This document shows positions 1 through 12,262 of a stretch of 64,000 nucleotides of DNA, piece by piece. Both the position numbers and the translations under genes were made by a program. Within the stretch, counting starts at the first letter, position 1. Every line of letters begins with the position of its first letter. Origin of the DNA: Andrena cerasifolii (Eukaryota; Arthropoda; Insecta; Hymenoptera; Andrenidae); contig NC_135119.1 of the NCBI RefSeq assembly GCF_050908995.1, forward strand, positions 4,588,001 to 4,652,000, read 5' to 3'. The notes below the pieces were generated by a model, which had not been told where the DNA came from, did no database searches, and worked only from the letters and a program-made list of their open reading frames with translations.

Positions 1-180
1 TTGTAAACAAAGCGACAAACTCATACAGAATTGTAAATATCCTGTGCACGCGTCAGAAACTTTGTGTATGTTCATTTTTAATGCATGATTCACGTTATGG
101 CCTGTGTTCAATACAGTAAAAATGTACATGAATAAATTCACGGAACGTTACACTGTAATTATACAAGTTCACATAATGCA

Positions 181-759
181 TGAAGGGTAAGGGGCAAAAA
201 CAGGGATTGAAAAGAGGGTGATGTGCTTGACTGTCATGTTTGTATCCTTCAGAGTATGTTCCCTGCTAGTGCTTCAATGGCTGGACCGATTTTTTAGTGA
301 TTCTGTTGGTTGTAACTGGGGCCACAGAACTGTCGAATCATAAAGGGTTATAAAGTAGAAATGTCCACATAAGATAACGTTAAAGATTTGGGGTACTGGT
401 TAAAAACAGGAAAATGTCTACCCTCCACTGGAACAAAACAAGAAATGTTCCCAGTCTTCCTACTTGCACCATGTATTTCTGATTAGTGTAAGCTTGCACT
501 ACGTCATGAACCCTCGGATGTCATGTACACATCCTTGTTTTGATAATAATAGAAGTAGACATTTATTTTGTTACAGTATTTTGCAGTGTTCCATTCGAAG
601 GACATTAAAACAATATAAAACAATTATCTTCTTGTTAACAACAAACAATACAGTAAAGTTCATTGAACCTTATTTCTTTACTGATGGACTAAAGTATTAC
701 AACTTGATTTTTTCAATAAAACTGTTTGTGACATTCCTTGTTTCTCCCCTTACCCTCCA
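181..759 (+). mobile_element. MITE family A, copy 1 (TGAAGGGTAAGG ends)
   Basis: The left end reads TGAAGGGTAAGGGGC and the right end is its degenerate inverse (CCCCTTACCCTCCA). Internal blocks around 300-350 (AACTGTCGAATCATAAAG) and 655-700 (CATTGAACCTTATTTCTTTA) recur in the same order at 12263-12765 and in reverse order at 29223-29577. It is the longest copy here and has no recognisable coding sequence. The superfamily is not settled; copy 3 is flanked by TATA on both sides, which would fit a TA-targeting element. Confidence 0.7.
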
Positions 760-2390
760 CACGATATGCAAATCTACATTACCGTTTCACATTGTTAGAA
801 ATATTTTTTGAGTTACACTATTGGAAATATTTTTTGCGCCATACGAATATTTAACTTGTTATCATTCACATTCCACTTAATACAATAGATTACCCGATTA
901 TCTTAATTATTTGAACACCGTACATACGAATGTCCGATTATCCGAACAATATTACGTGGCACAGGAAAATAAATATTCTAGGAATATCATACATTCTCTA
1001 TTTTCCAGTTTCTTTGGGGAAGCCGTAACTGAAGTAGCAGCCAATTACTGGGCTCGAACATCTACGTATAGTTTATGATATATAAAGACAAAATTTCATC
1101 ACCATTCACAGGAAAAGCTATAAGAATCCGCTAACAATAAACTTCTCAATATGACAGTGTGTTATTGATGCAGCTGTTAAAAGAGGGTGAAAAGGGAGCC
1201 TATGTTTGGGCTTCTCATATTTTATGCAAAATCTGTGCGATGTACCTACCGAAAGATTAAAAGAAGGAAAAAAATGAAACGTATGAATATAATGATGCGT
1301 AGTACCTAAATTATAATTTTCCATGTGAACCGTAGTTACAAAGAGAGTCGTTCGAATATCAGAAAAATTAAATTGCTTAGTCATCCTGGAAGTAAATAGT
1401 CCAGATACTATAACCTTCATATTCTATACTCGTTTTTCACTTCTCCAGGCATTACTACCCTGTAGAATAAGACGCCCAAGGTAGGCATAAATTTTGTTGG
1501 AAACCCCCTGGAAACAACTTTCCCTGCGAAATACGAAATTGTAAAACTTTTGGGTGCTAGGCGGGTACCTATCTAATTGGTCACCTGAAAGGCATTTCAA
1601 GCGGCCTAAGTCACATACGTGCCCTGTGGCATTTGAAACCCTCCTGGAAACGAAATACCGATTTTCCAACTTCCGGGTACTTTTCCGGTACCTGTCTTGG
1701 GTCTTGGGTCATGGCTTGGTATTTGCAAAGAAAGGAAAATAAACTTAGCAAAACTTAGTGTACAGCAGTGTTTCGAACCCTTAGGGTCCATAATATAAAC
1801 AGAATACCTGTTTTAGGCCACAGGTACTACCCATTTTCAAATTTCTCAGGTTTTTATAGTTGACGGCATCTATGGGTACCCAGGAAACGAGAAAACTTCA
1901 GGCTGAATTCGAAACTTTTAGGTAATCGGGAACTACCAAAAAAAGCCTTTGGACAGATTTTGCTAACAAACGAACAGATACTTACCTTAAGCGGCTTATT
2001 ATGTAGGATATTAATATTATAGCGTAGATATTCCATGATTGACGACCACGCATTCACTGCTCGATGCTTAGCCAAAGTAAGTGAAACGTCCAAGCACATT
2101 ACGAGTCAGATATCTATGATAATTATGCACGCCACGTGAATTTGTGGGGAATGCAATAAATATTCTAGTAGCGTGGACCTTATTTGCTAGAAGTGGCACA
2201 ACTGTTACATCGTCCCGATGAAATAGTTTCGATCTTTCACAGCTCCTCTTCCTGCATCCCACGCCCTCCGTGTCCCCTCTCTCTCCACTTCCGCCCCCTT
2301 TTTTCTCCATTCATCCGGACACCGTTGGTTATCTCGCTCCCATTTCGCTTTACGTCTTTGTACATAATGCTCTTTGTACCGTCCGCCCGT
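760..2390. other. No gene seen; unique AT-rich DNA
   Basis: Open frames here are short and overlap on both strands. Around 1430-1920 there are several GGTACC-like boxes (GCGGGTACCTATC, CCGGGTACTTTTCCGGTACC), but no clear inverted or tandem structure. Confidence 0.6.
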
Positions 2391-2480
2391 AGCAACGGCA
2401 GCAACAGCAGCAGCAGCAGCAGCAGCAGAAGAAGAAGAAGAAGAAGAAGAGGCGGCGGCGGCAGCAGCAACAACGGCAGC
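2391..2480 (+). repeat. Compound trinucleotide microsatellite (CAG, AAG, GGC)
   Basis: Interrupted GCA/CAG triplets pass directly into a run of about eight AAG triplets, then GGC triplets, then interrupted CAG again. All six frames stay open across it, so the apparent Ser/Arg/Gly and Leu-rich frames nearby are repeat artefacts unless a transcript shows otherwise. The surrounding DNA (2230-2700) is less AT-rich than the rest of the window, which leaves open that it is an untranslated exon or promoter region. Confidence 0.9.
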
Positions 2481-4614
2481 GTTGCACCGCCGATGCATCG
2501 GTCTGCGCTCCACCCTCCTACTTCTCCACCTTCGTGGAAGGTAGATCTGGTTGCGTTCGTCGACCTCGGTCGATCATATGGGCGCCCCTGCGTACTTGCA
2601 CGTGGGTGGCACGAATTCTTGCAGATCGCTTTCGAACGTTCCACGCGGAAGATACTCAGGCTTCTCTTGCTTCTGATCCCACTCTTGTTATCTGCGAGTC
2701 AGCGGAATCGATTGACCTGTTGCGAATAGATCAAGATTAGCGAGCAATCGGCAGATTCTGTTTGGAAGCAATATTATAGGGTGTAATGAATATAGGGGGA
2801 GTATTAAAGGTGGAGAGTTTGTTTTTATTTTTAGTATGTCAGAGCGTGATTAATTGAGATATAATGTTGTGTACTTGGGAGTGTTTGGTGAATGAGAGGA
2901 GAATAGAAATTTATGTTTGATATTATTATTATTATTAATCTTCTGTATTATTCAGAAAAGAAGAAGCCTGAGTATTTATAGAGGCCATAGACAATAAGAG
3001 TAAAGGCGAGGCTGCAGTGGTGACACTGTTGGGAAGCCTAACTGTGTATATAAACTAAATTAAAATACACACAACGATAAACAAATATAACAAATGTTAA
3101 GAGTAAACTAAAGTAAAAGTAGTCTTAAGATTTAATGCTCTAGATATCTGTATGAAAAATGATTAATAGCTGTCAGAAATATTGTTTTCTGGTCAGTATA
3201 CATATAAGACTAATAATTACATTTTCAGGTGCGATCATTTTATAATGTTAAGTCAGAAAGGCGATTGAATGGACATTTGGTTGTCGTAGACGAAGAAGTT
3301 GTAATTCAGAGATTTTGTCTGATTAATTCATTATTTTGTACTCGTTAACAAAGTTTACATGTTTCTGAATAAATTTGTTAAGTATTATAGTTTTATATAT
3401 ATTGACGTGGTTTACTTTGAATAAGTATATTCAGAAAATATAGATGGACGAAACAGGGTAAATAAAATTGAGTGGACATCGTTCTTCGAATGAAGTCGAT
3501 ATTTTCAGACCGTTATAATTTTTCAAGTTACTATCTAACTGTCCATAATCAGTGATAATCTGGCTATTGATTATGGAGTACGTCAACTCATGATCTTCGT
3601 TGTAAAGTACACTGAAAAATATCATTCTGAGAGCCATAAATTATGTAAACAGTCATTAGTTATTCAAGATACATTAGGTCTTGCTTAGGACTGGGTCTAT
3701 AATTGAGGCAGTGGAACAACGGACTAACCCACATTTTTTGGAAATTGAGTTAGCAGCAATAACGTATTCCAATAGGCTCTACTAATCATATAAAATAAGA
3801 TAACAAATTTTGTTTAATGGGGGTTGGTTTGTTGTCGCTCTCACTGCCTCTGAAGAGTCCTCATTAAACACTGTAAGTGCCAAAAATCAAATTCTATACT
3901 GTAGTATTACCATTGGCACGTAGAATATTTTTCAATAAACTTTTTTTTTCATTTTGGCACCTACAGTGTTTTCTACAAAGACTCTTCAATTCGAGACCAT
4001 ATATGTATGTAGGTACCTAATGAAAGCATATCAATTAATTCTAATAAAATATACAGATGAGTCATTTCATGCAAATTATTTTCCTGGGTTCAAATTTTTT
4101 AAAAAATACAGACCGTCAATATATGCAATTTGTACTTATGTTCACGAAAAAGGTGGCTTTATAAATGAATTTTCATCCCCAAAAGTATGAATCGTTCGAA
4201 TTTTTTTCTGTTTTACACTTTAATCTACAAAATTTAGTCTTTCCGAATAAGTTTATTTAATGCGCAAAGATGGGGGTAATTTTTCTCCTATGTAATTTAT
4301 GTTTTCTGGAACGATATTGTTTAGCCATTTTTACATACAGTTGCCATCCAATATGTACACGGATAGAACTTGATCCAAATACGAAAGAATAAATTGTCAC
4401 TTTATTTTTTTCTAAACTACATACACGGCGTAGAGACGTCATATTTTGCAAAAACTTAGATTTCATCTAGACACACATGAAAAATCACATATCTTAATTT
4501 TGACGGATAACACCACATTTTGCCATCTGCCCACAGACATATCAGTGCATGACGAGTCAAGAAAGGCAATAAGAAAGATGTGACGAGGGATGATCTCAAG
4601 ATGTATTTAATCTG
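2481..4614. other. No gene seen
   Basis: The DNA is AT-rich and apparently unique, with short homopolymer runs. No inverted repeat, satellite or convincing coding frame was found. Confidence 0.55.
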
Positions 4615-4760
4615 TGGATGAGTTCAAGAAGGGCCAATGTCAATGTTAATTTTAATTTTGAAAAACTGCCTAATTTAGAACAAAAAGTAATATATAATGA
4701 TTTTTCAAAATTTCTGACACCAATTAGTCAAAAGTGACATTGGTCCTTCTTCAACTCACC
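4615..4760. mobile_element. Short palindromic MITE-like repeat
   Basis: The left end GGATGAGTTCAAGAAGGGCC and the right end GGTCCTTCTTCAACTCACC are near-perfect inverses, and the match continues inward (AATGTCA / TGACATT). Length is about 146 bp. It has no coding capacity and no clear target duplication. Confidence 0.55.
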
Positions 4761-4885
4761 TATAGATATATCAATACAGGTGAATTATATTTAAGACACC
4801 GTATAAAAACCAAATGGAGAGACTAATTACCGAGTATCAATCAGTGATAAATGTAGACACGAATTTAAGAAGAAAATTATATAAG

Positions 4886-4999
4886 AAAATTAAATTCATT
4901 GAACCTTGTTTCTTTACTGATAGACTAAACTAGTATTAATACTTAATTGTCTCGATAAAGCTGTTTTGTGATATTCTCTGGGTTTCCCCGTACCCTTCA
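4886..4999 (+). mobile_element. MITE family A, copy 2 (right-end fragment)
   Basis: It contains the CATTGAACCTTGTTTCTTTA block followed by CCCCGTACCCTTCA, the right terminus of family A. The left two-thirds is missing. Confidence 0.65.
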
Positions 5000-5521
5000 A
5001 ATAAACTGCAATTCATTCATAATCGTTTCTGAAAAGAATGAATTCTACAGAGGATAGATCATCGTGAGTTAGATAAGAAAATACAACAAACACAATTCCC
5101 AATGCCATTCGTCCAGCATGAGATCGGCGATTTAAGAATGCGCGTGTATATTCGTTAACTTATTTGGAGAACGGTTTCTTCCATTTGCTAGTTGCGAAAA
5201 GGAGTAGAAAGTATACGTCCTTCGTCACGCCTGGTGGGCAGTACGTATTTCTTGAAATACCACTCGGTTTGTTTATTACCCTAATGAGGTTTCCCAAATT
5301 CATTGACGAAATCTTTCCCGATCATATTTAATATAAAATAGTAGTTACATACGTGGATGATACCTGTCACCGAAAATTCCATTGATGAGTTACAAGAAGT
5401 ATTAAAAGTAGCCCCCTCAGATGGATTAAAACTAATTTGACTTGAACATCAAATTCTACAAAACATGAATCGAATGTTTAGGCAACGTATTAAGTAGTAA
5501 CAAGAGCGATTAAAAAGCGAA

Positions 5522-5999
5522 AAAAAATTAAAACCGACTTCAACAAAATAAAAATGCAATAAAAAGTAAAAAATAATTTTTCCCTTATTTAATCTACGAC
5601 TCTCAAATTTGTTAAGTCGGCGCTAGATTTACACGAATATGAGAGTCGTAGATTAAATAAGGGGAAAAATTATTTTTTACTTTTTAGTGCATTTTTATTT
5701 TTCTGAAGTCAATTTTAATTTTTTTATTTTTAACTTTTTAGTTTTATATGCATTGGCACAACATGCTGAGGAGATATGCGCGTCCGTACATAAAATAATA
5801 ATAATTAGGTGACAATAGTCTGTATTATTAACTAAAATTGGCAAAATATTGGTCCAATGTTTATGTAGTGTAGGATGGGCCCCCTCCCTCTTTCGAATAA
5901 AAAAAGATGCTCAAAATCGGTCCATACGCTGATGCGGGGTTAAAAAAAAATACATACAGGTCGAATCTATACCTCCTCCTTTTTAAAGTCGATTAAAAA
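5522..5999. mobile_element. MITE with AAACCGACTTCAA ends and an internal palindrome
   Basis: The left end ATTAAAACCGACTTCAACAA and the right end CTTTTTAAAGTCGATTAAAA are inverse related. Just inside lies a strong inverted repeat of about 60 bp per arm (roughly 5556-5612 and 5640-5700, containing TTAATCTACGACTCTC and its complement) around a short loop. The right part has CCTCCTCCTTTTTAAAGTCG, an end type I associate with a widespread arthropod repeat; that association is from memory. Confidence 0.6.
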
Positions 6000-6393
6000 A
6001 TAAGAAACATGGAACAAATCGAAGTGAGATATTACACTCCACCGTTAGAGAAAACATCGAAGATTAAGTAGTTGTTATATTCCAAGTATGGCAGCTGAAA
6101 AAAAATCTTGGAGAAACGATGAAACATTGACTTTGATGCCACAGGGACTAGGAAGGCCTTTCATTGTGCATCTATTACGTAGGTTATGTTAGTTGGATAA
6201 CAAACACTATATATATGCAAGTATAGTAAAGCTTATTAATACATTCTTATCATAATCGATGGCTTTCCGAAATTCACATGAAGACGGCAAATGCTAAAGA
6301 AGTTAGTAGTAAATTCAACATTCAACGAAAGTAAATTTGCGAATGGCATTGGCGAATGGAATATAGCAAGGTAAATATGTAGTGTCAAAGGGG

Positions 6394-7457
6394 CAGGGAC
6401 GTATTTGAAGCTTTGGCGCCCCTATGTTAACAGGCGTCTGCCGCCCTTTCCGCAAAACATCATCAAATATTTTGATTTAAAAGAGTCCGGTCAATTTCAA
6501 AATTAACTCAACATGGCAACTCACATGTGGAGAAAAATGAATTTTGTTTAAAGTTGTCTCAAGCCTCTGTGTTTAAACCTTTTCCAATTTCTTTCACTCA
6601 AAAATTGTCGCTCCCCAAAATTTGCCGCACCCCAAAATGTATCGCTCCCGAAAATTTGTCGCCCCCTAAAATTTGTCACTCCCTAAAAATTTGTCGCCCC
6701 TCAAAATTTGTCGCCCCTCAAAATTTGTCGCTCCTCAAAATTTGTTGTTCACCAAAATTTGCCACTCCCCAAAATTGGTTGCTTCCCAAAATTTGTCGCC
6801 CCCTAAAATTTATCACTCCCTAAAAATTTATCACTCCCTAAAAATTTGTCGCTCCCCAAAATTTCTCGCTCTCCAAAAATTTTGCTTCCAAAATTTGTCG
6901 CTCCCAAAATTTGTTGCTTCCTAAAATTTATCGCTCCCAAAATTTGTTGCTTCCAAAATTTGTCGCTCCCAAAATTTGTTGCTTCCTAAAATTCATCCCT
7001 TCCTAAAAATTGATCACTCCCTAAAAATTTGTCGCTCCCCAAAATTTGTCGCTCTCCAAAATTTGTTGCTTCCAAAATTTGTCGCTCCCAAAATTTGTTA
7101 CTCCCTAAAATTTATCGCTCCCAAAATTTGTTGCTTCCAAAATTTGTCGCTCCCAAAATTTGTTGCTTCCTAAAATTCATCGCTCCCAAAATTTGTCGCC
7201 TCTCAAAATTTGTCGCCCCTCAAAATTTGTCGCTCCCTAAAATTTGTCGCTCCCCAAAATTTGTTGCTTCCAAAATTTGTCGCTCCCTAAAATTTGTCGC
7301 TCCCAAAATTCATCGCTCCCAAAATTTGTCGCTTCCAAAATTTGTCGCTCCCAAAATTCATCGCTCCCAAAATTTATCGCTCCCAAAAATTTGTCGCTCC
7401 TAAAAATTTGCCACCCCAGGCTGCAGCCTACTTTGCCTATACTCAAATCCGCCCCTG
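6394..7457. mobile_element. hAT-like MITE carrying a minisatellite, copy 1
   Basis: The left terminus CAGGGACGTATTTGA and the inverse of the right terminus, CAGGGGCGGATTTGA, match at 13 of 15 bases. CAGGG starts are typical of hAT elements. AAAGGGG is present just outside both ends, displaced by two bases on the right, so the 8-bp duplication is only suggestive. About 200 bp of non-repetitive left flank (6394-6600) is shared with 34268-34500, which proves a dispersed element. The interior is almost wholly the tandem array at 6612-7415. Confidence 0.7.
6612..7415 (+). repeat. Minisatellite, ~16-17-bp unit AAAATTTGTCGCTCCC
   Basis: Roughly 45 variant units of AAAATTTGTCGCTCCC, with substitutions mainly in the TCGCTCCC half (CGCCCC, TTGCTTCC, ATCGCTCCC). 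Because few unit variants contain stops, several long SLPKICRS-type frames appear; these are artefacts. The array sits wholly inside the hAT-like element. Confidence 0.95.
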
Positions 7458-9680
7458 AGGAAAGGGGTCAGTGTTTACGTCAACCGAATTCCACAATTAT
7501 TTTCAAGAAAAAGGAATTGAAAGTATACTGGTTACGACAGGCGTTTCGCGAGGGAATGCCCAGGTGGAGTAAACAATACGCGTTAAATTATTTGTAACTG
7601 TTTCGGTGCTATAAACCCATATACGCCTCGGGTTAGTACACGCAGTCTGTGCAAGGAACGCCTATAGTCGTTCAGCCATGATGGTTAAGTAATACGAACT
7701 GGAGTATTTCCACACACGCGTAGGCTGAGCACTTGGATCTTAGACCCTTTCAAGGGTTAAACGATCCAGATATGCCGTACAATCAATTTCACAAGGTGTA
7801 GGGATGCGTTAACAATACTTTGCATCGTAGAATTAGGTTCGGTTTAACCGTTAGACGGCGGATTTGCTATATAGTCGACAGTAGATATGATTAATGCGGG
7901 GTCCATCATAACCTACAAAATAATTTCATTCATACACATCCGAGAACATGCTTTTATATTGGATTTTGATTTTGTTCTAGGGTGACGGTACCTAATATCG
8001 TCTAGCAAAAGTTAAATATCGCTGTCAACTGAATAATAATTGATATCTTTGCATGCAATTCGTTTCAAAGTAAAGAGAAATGATCCATCTTTCATGTAGC
8101 ATAAGTTAGAATCGTTGGACCCTACAAATTTTTAATTAGGAATTAAAAATAACGTAAGACATGCAAAAATCCAGTCCAGAAAAAGTGTACCTAATATCGC
8201 CTACTCAAGAAATATTAATTAATTCATGTATATATGAGTTTTTAATGCCATTTTTACATGTGCTTGTATTATTACTTGCTCTATAATTTTTTTTATCAAT
8301 CTTCGATTTTATTATTACAAAAATATATAAATAGGATTTTTCAAATATTTTATATTTTACGTTCGGATGTAGATATTGTACAAATAAATTTTATTTCCGT
8401 TGCTCCGCATATTTCGTGACCCCGCCTGTAATAAACACTACATCGAAACCATTGTTCTCCGGTAGGCGGTATTGAGGACACGCATACTGCTAAAAGAAGA
8501 ACACCATTTTCATCACGGAAAATATGCTCTACCAGTAAAACTACTTTGCGCATCGTAGCTTAAACATTTGCATTACAAATCGATTTTAAACATCGCGAGC
8601 AATGGGAAAAATAACGGCAGATCAAAGTTCTATGCGCTTTCTTAGAAGCAAGTTTTTCAACCCTAACCAAATCTCTTTATTCGAGGTCACATTTAATTAT
8701 CAATTAATTTCGAAATAAAACCCCACCAGGTTGATCAGCAAGAAACCTGCAATCCAGTTATTTCGTGGAGTTACTCGTTAAACTTCTGGAACGGTGCACG
8801 CGTAACAATACCTACCTTTCCAGGTCCAAGGGTAATTACACTAATCTTTCCAAGTATGCCAATTGATCGTTCACCATTCATCCCTCGGAAGCGTTAGATT
8901 TACCGCTTAGCCCCCGAGCAAGCCTGTCCACGCACTCGACACAACAACGATCAACACGTTCCATTTCTTGTTCCCTTTGTGGGTGACGAAAGCAATGGTA
9001 GAAACTACCAGATCCGCATTAACTCGACACCAAAAACTCAGGTGCACTTAAAACGACACAGAGAACGGCTGTGAAAGGGCCAGTCGCGACGCAGGGGTGT
9101 ACGGGCGCATTTTAATTCGAGCTTAGAGTTCGTTAGCGGCCGGAGCGATCCTTAAGATGACAGATCCCCAGCCGAGTCTCGACAAAGCTGGGTTAAATCG
9201 AGATTAAAACTGCGTCTGGCCAGCGGCTTAATCTAGTTTTTAATAGCCGATTATCCTACAGGCTTTTGCGGGAAAGCCGTCGAGAGCAGCGAGAACTCGC
9301 GTGGAATTTTCGCGCGTCCCTTCGACGCGGTCAGAAGGGCTTGTCCAGAAGTATCGGACCAAAAGAGCCGGGAAACATTAATTTTCCAGCTGAAATTTCA
9401 TTCAACCCTCCAACTTCCATCCCCAACGCGTGCGGCCACTGAACGACCGTCGCGTCGCCTCATTCACCGATTATTCCTTTGAACCTCCCGCCGACACGTG
9501 CCCTTCCATCGGCGTTGACAATTTTTTGGTAAAATGGCGGATCACGCTTGACCAGTTGTCCTTCGGGCTGAGATTCAAATACAACTGGGCGGAGGATAAT
9601 TTTTATGTGGCTGACATTCCAAACTCGCTTCGTTTCTTCAAATGGGGTACAGAGCGAAGCTTTCAACATAGGTGGTATTA
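7458..9680. other. No gene seen; unique DNA with a GC-richer block
   Basis: The part 7458-8700 is AT-rich and featureless. From about 8900 to 9660 the GC content rises and CpG is frequent (for example GCGGCCGGAGCGATCC). This could be a host exon, promoter or conserved non-coding block, but I see no open frame with recognisable protein similarity. Confidence 0.5.
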
Positions 9681-9743
9681 AAAGGAAGCTTAAAGCTATA
9701 GGTTAGGTTTATTTTTTTCTTTGGAGTACACGCATTTACATAA

Positions 9744-10741
9744 CACAGTACAACAGCCATCTGGACTTGCAACATGCAATAGCTGTTTCTTATAGGTTTT
9801 CGTGCCCTGAAAACGAATCCGCAACCCGTTTGTCGCCATCACCCTCAGTTTTTGAGAAATTCGATTTTGAAAAAAAAACTGCAAATTTTCAACTTTGAGC
9901 ATCTTTTGTGTCGAAACGGTAATAGTTATTCGATTGTTCGTTGCATCAAATTATTCTATGAACCCTCCCGAATACAACGATATAATTTATTATTACATTA
10001 TGAGCATTTAAATATGTTTAAACAACGATCAAATGGAAAAGGACACCCGAAATGCACCAATTTTTGCAGATATCTTTCAATTTATTTCCAAAACTAAGGG
10101 TGTGGGACAAAATCTGACCATCCCGCGCGATGCAGCAGACATTTTTCCTTCGAAGAGCATCGACAGCAGTGGCAAGTCTCGTTTTGTTTACAATACAGAA
10201 GCGAAATAGTTTGGCAAAACGTGCGGCGTCGACAGTGGTAGTCACCGGCGGCGCGCGATTCACTGCCGCTCAGTGTAACACACCCGCTTAACGCGCTTGA
10301 CTACCACTGTCGACGGCGCACTTTTTGCCACACTATTTCGCTTCTGTATTGAAAACAAAACATGACTTACCACTTCTGTTGATGCTTTCCGATGGAAAAA
10401 TGTCTGCTAAATCGCGTGGAATAGTCAGATTTTCTCCTAGACCCTTAGTTTTGGAAATAAATTGAAAGATATCATCAAAAATGGGTGCATTTCGGGTGTC
10501 ATTTTCCCTTTGATCAATGTTTAAACATATTTAAATGTGCATAATGCAATTATTACCGTTTCGACACAAAAGATGCTCAAAGTTGAAAAGTTGCAGTTTT
10601 TTTTTTCAAAATTGATTTTCTCAAAAACTGAGGGTGATGGCGACAAACGGGTTGCGGATTCGTTTACAGGGCACAAACATCTATAAGAAACGGCTATTGA
10701 ATGTTACAAGTCCGAAAAAAGTCAAAATTTAATGTACTGTG
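9744..10741. mobile_element. Fold-back element, ~1 kb, CACAGTACA ends, TAA duplication
   Basis: Two arms of about 470 bp meet at a GC-rich centre (about 10230-10310). The termini are CACAGTACA and TGTACTGTG. TAA lies on each side (9741-9743 and 10742-10744), while the uninterrupted arm of the host palindrome (11265-11285, inverse) has a single TAA at the same point, so this is a true insertion with a 3-bp duplication. TWA 3-bp duplications are typical of PIF/Harbinger elements; that assignment is an inference. A related copy lies at 26656-27309. Confidence 0.82.
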
Positions 10742-10881
10742 TAATTGGGAGGTCGAGGTTCATAGTGGTGTAAGCCACTCGCATGCTGTTTCGTGTAAAG
10801 TAATGTTTCGCGTTTAGTGTTATAAAAAACTCTACGTATAGCAGTTATAGGAACATAATTAAGGCTTAAAATACTACCATA

Positions 10882-10885
<4 letters not shown>

Positions 10886-10931
<46 letters not shown>

Positions 10932-10937
10932 ACTACC

Positions 10938-10997
<60 letters not shown>
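10886..10997. repeat. Two (AT)n microsatellites
   Basis: Two runs of alternating AT are split by AACTACCATA. Each run is bordered by ACTACCATAAT or its inverse, so the runs may have grown from the palindrome arms themselves. Confidence 0.95.
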
Positions 10998-11000
<3 letters not shown>

Positions 11001-11351
11001 TATGGTAGTTATTATCTCAAATTATAAAAATTTGGATTTACACCACTATGATTCTCAGCCCTCCAATTATAAGTTTCCAAAGTTGCCATTTCAAGAAATT
11101 TCTTATTTTAAAGCTATAATAAATATGTATATATTATGGTAGTATTTTAACCCTTAATTATGTTCCTATAACTGCTATACGTAGAGTTTTTTGTAACACT
11201 ACACCCGAAACATTACTTTACACATAACAACATGCGAGTGACTTACACCACTATGAACCTCGACCCCCCAATTATGTAAATGCGTTTACTCCACAGAAAA
11301 ATATAAACCTAACCTATAGCTTTAAGCTTCCTTTATACTTAAAAATAAGTG

Positions 11352-11650
11352 CAAAACAATCGGAACTTTTGTACCTCATCTTATGAGCATTGAAGGACGG
11401 TTTTACCCCCTAAATGTGCAAATGGGAAAAAATAAGAAGATACGTATTTCTTATTTTTCGATCCTCTAAAACATATAAGAAAAAACCAAAGCAATCGGAG
11501 GGAGATACATAAAAAGACTTACAATTTTGAGGTGTGGTTTAATCCCCTAAATATGAAAATAGGACAATATGAAAAAAACGCCCTCTGGCCGAAAAATAAG
11601 ATATAAAAACATATCCAGAAACCAAAGCAATTGGAGACGGATAGCTAAAA
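11352..11650 (+). repeat. Degenerate ~135-bp tandem repeat
   Basis: CAAAACAATCGG at 11352, CAAAGCAATCGG at 11486 and CAAAGCAATTGG at 11621 are spaced 134-135 bp apart. Each is followed at a matching distance by a CCCCTAAATRTG block. Two full diverged units and the start of a third are present. Confidence 0.65.
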
Positions 11651-11786
11651 ACGTCTCCTTGTTAGTCGGTGTGTATGTTAGTTAAGTACTAAAGAGACAT
11701 GCTCTTATTTCTCAGTTAAGAATGAAGTTATAACTTAATTTACTATGAAAGTAAACAGATGGAGCCTTTAAGACGTAAAAGTTGTT

Positions 11787-11899
11787 ATTATCTCAAATTA
11801 TAAAAATTTCGACTTACACCACTATGATTCTCAGCCCTCCAATTATAAATTTCCAAAGTTGCCGTTTCAAGAAATTTCTTATGTTAAAGCTATAATAAA
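11787..11899 (+). repeat. Direct repeat of 11011-11123
   Basis: ATTATCTCAAATTATAAAAA through AAGCTATAATAAA is repeated at about 95 percent identity, 776 bp downstream of the copy in the loop of the outer palindrome. It suggests that the parent element, or a related copy, extends beyond 11334. Confidence 0.85.
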
Positions 11900-12262
11900 C
11901 TGCAACTGTGGATGACTGCAGCAAGGTTCTTGTCATTAATGTTTCTCTGTTTCTGCAGATAATTGTATGTTATTAGTGTGAGTTATTGTATTTACGTGGG
12001 ATTCTTATGTTCATCGATGTGCTTTAAGTAATTCTTGTATTCTTGGTACCTTTTCTTCTGATTCTTTTTCGGGCTTTTATCTTCTTCTCTAGCATTAAAC
12101 TGTAATGCATAATACAAGATGAATAAGACCAATCTCTGTATAATATTCGGCACTTATTTATTTGGAAATTCTAATAAACTATGACGCAGTATATCAAGAA
12201 AATCGATTTCCAAAATCCGTCGACTAAGTAGGCGTGTGCTTAACTAATTGTGATATACTATA
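11900..12262. other. No gene seen
   Basis: AT-rich unique DNA between the repeat block and MITE family A copy 3. Nothing recognisable. Confidence 0.5.

Larger units (their letters stand above)
9681..11334. mobile_element. Outer palindromic element, invaded in its left arm
   Basis: The left outer arm (AAAGGAAGCTTAAAGCTATA onward) and the right outer arm (ending TATAGCTTTAAGCTTCCTTT) are inverse copies. The match resumes inward as 10745-10890 against 11130-11275, with shared blocks such as GGTCGAGGTTCATAGTGGTG and CTCTACGTATAGCAGTTATA. The left arm is interrupted by 9744-10741. Between the arms are AT microsatellites and a unique stretch at 11011-11123. No coding sequence was recognised. Confidence 0.8.

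Noticed and set aside
2184..2729. 181-residue frame with Ser, Arg and Gly runs
   Set aside because: The runs are the trinucleotide microsatellite; the rest has no motif, the frame lacks a convincing start, and an opposite-strand frame is equally open.
6527..7597. Series of SLPKICRS-type frames, and similar frames at 34436-35248
   Set aside because: Translation of the ~16-bp minisatellite; frames shift with every indel in the array.
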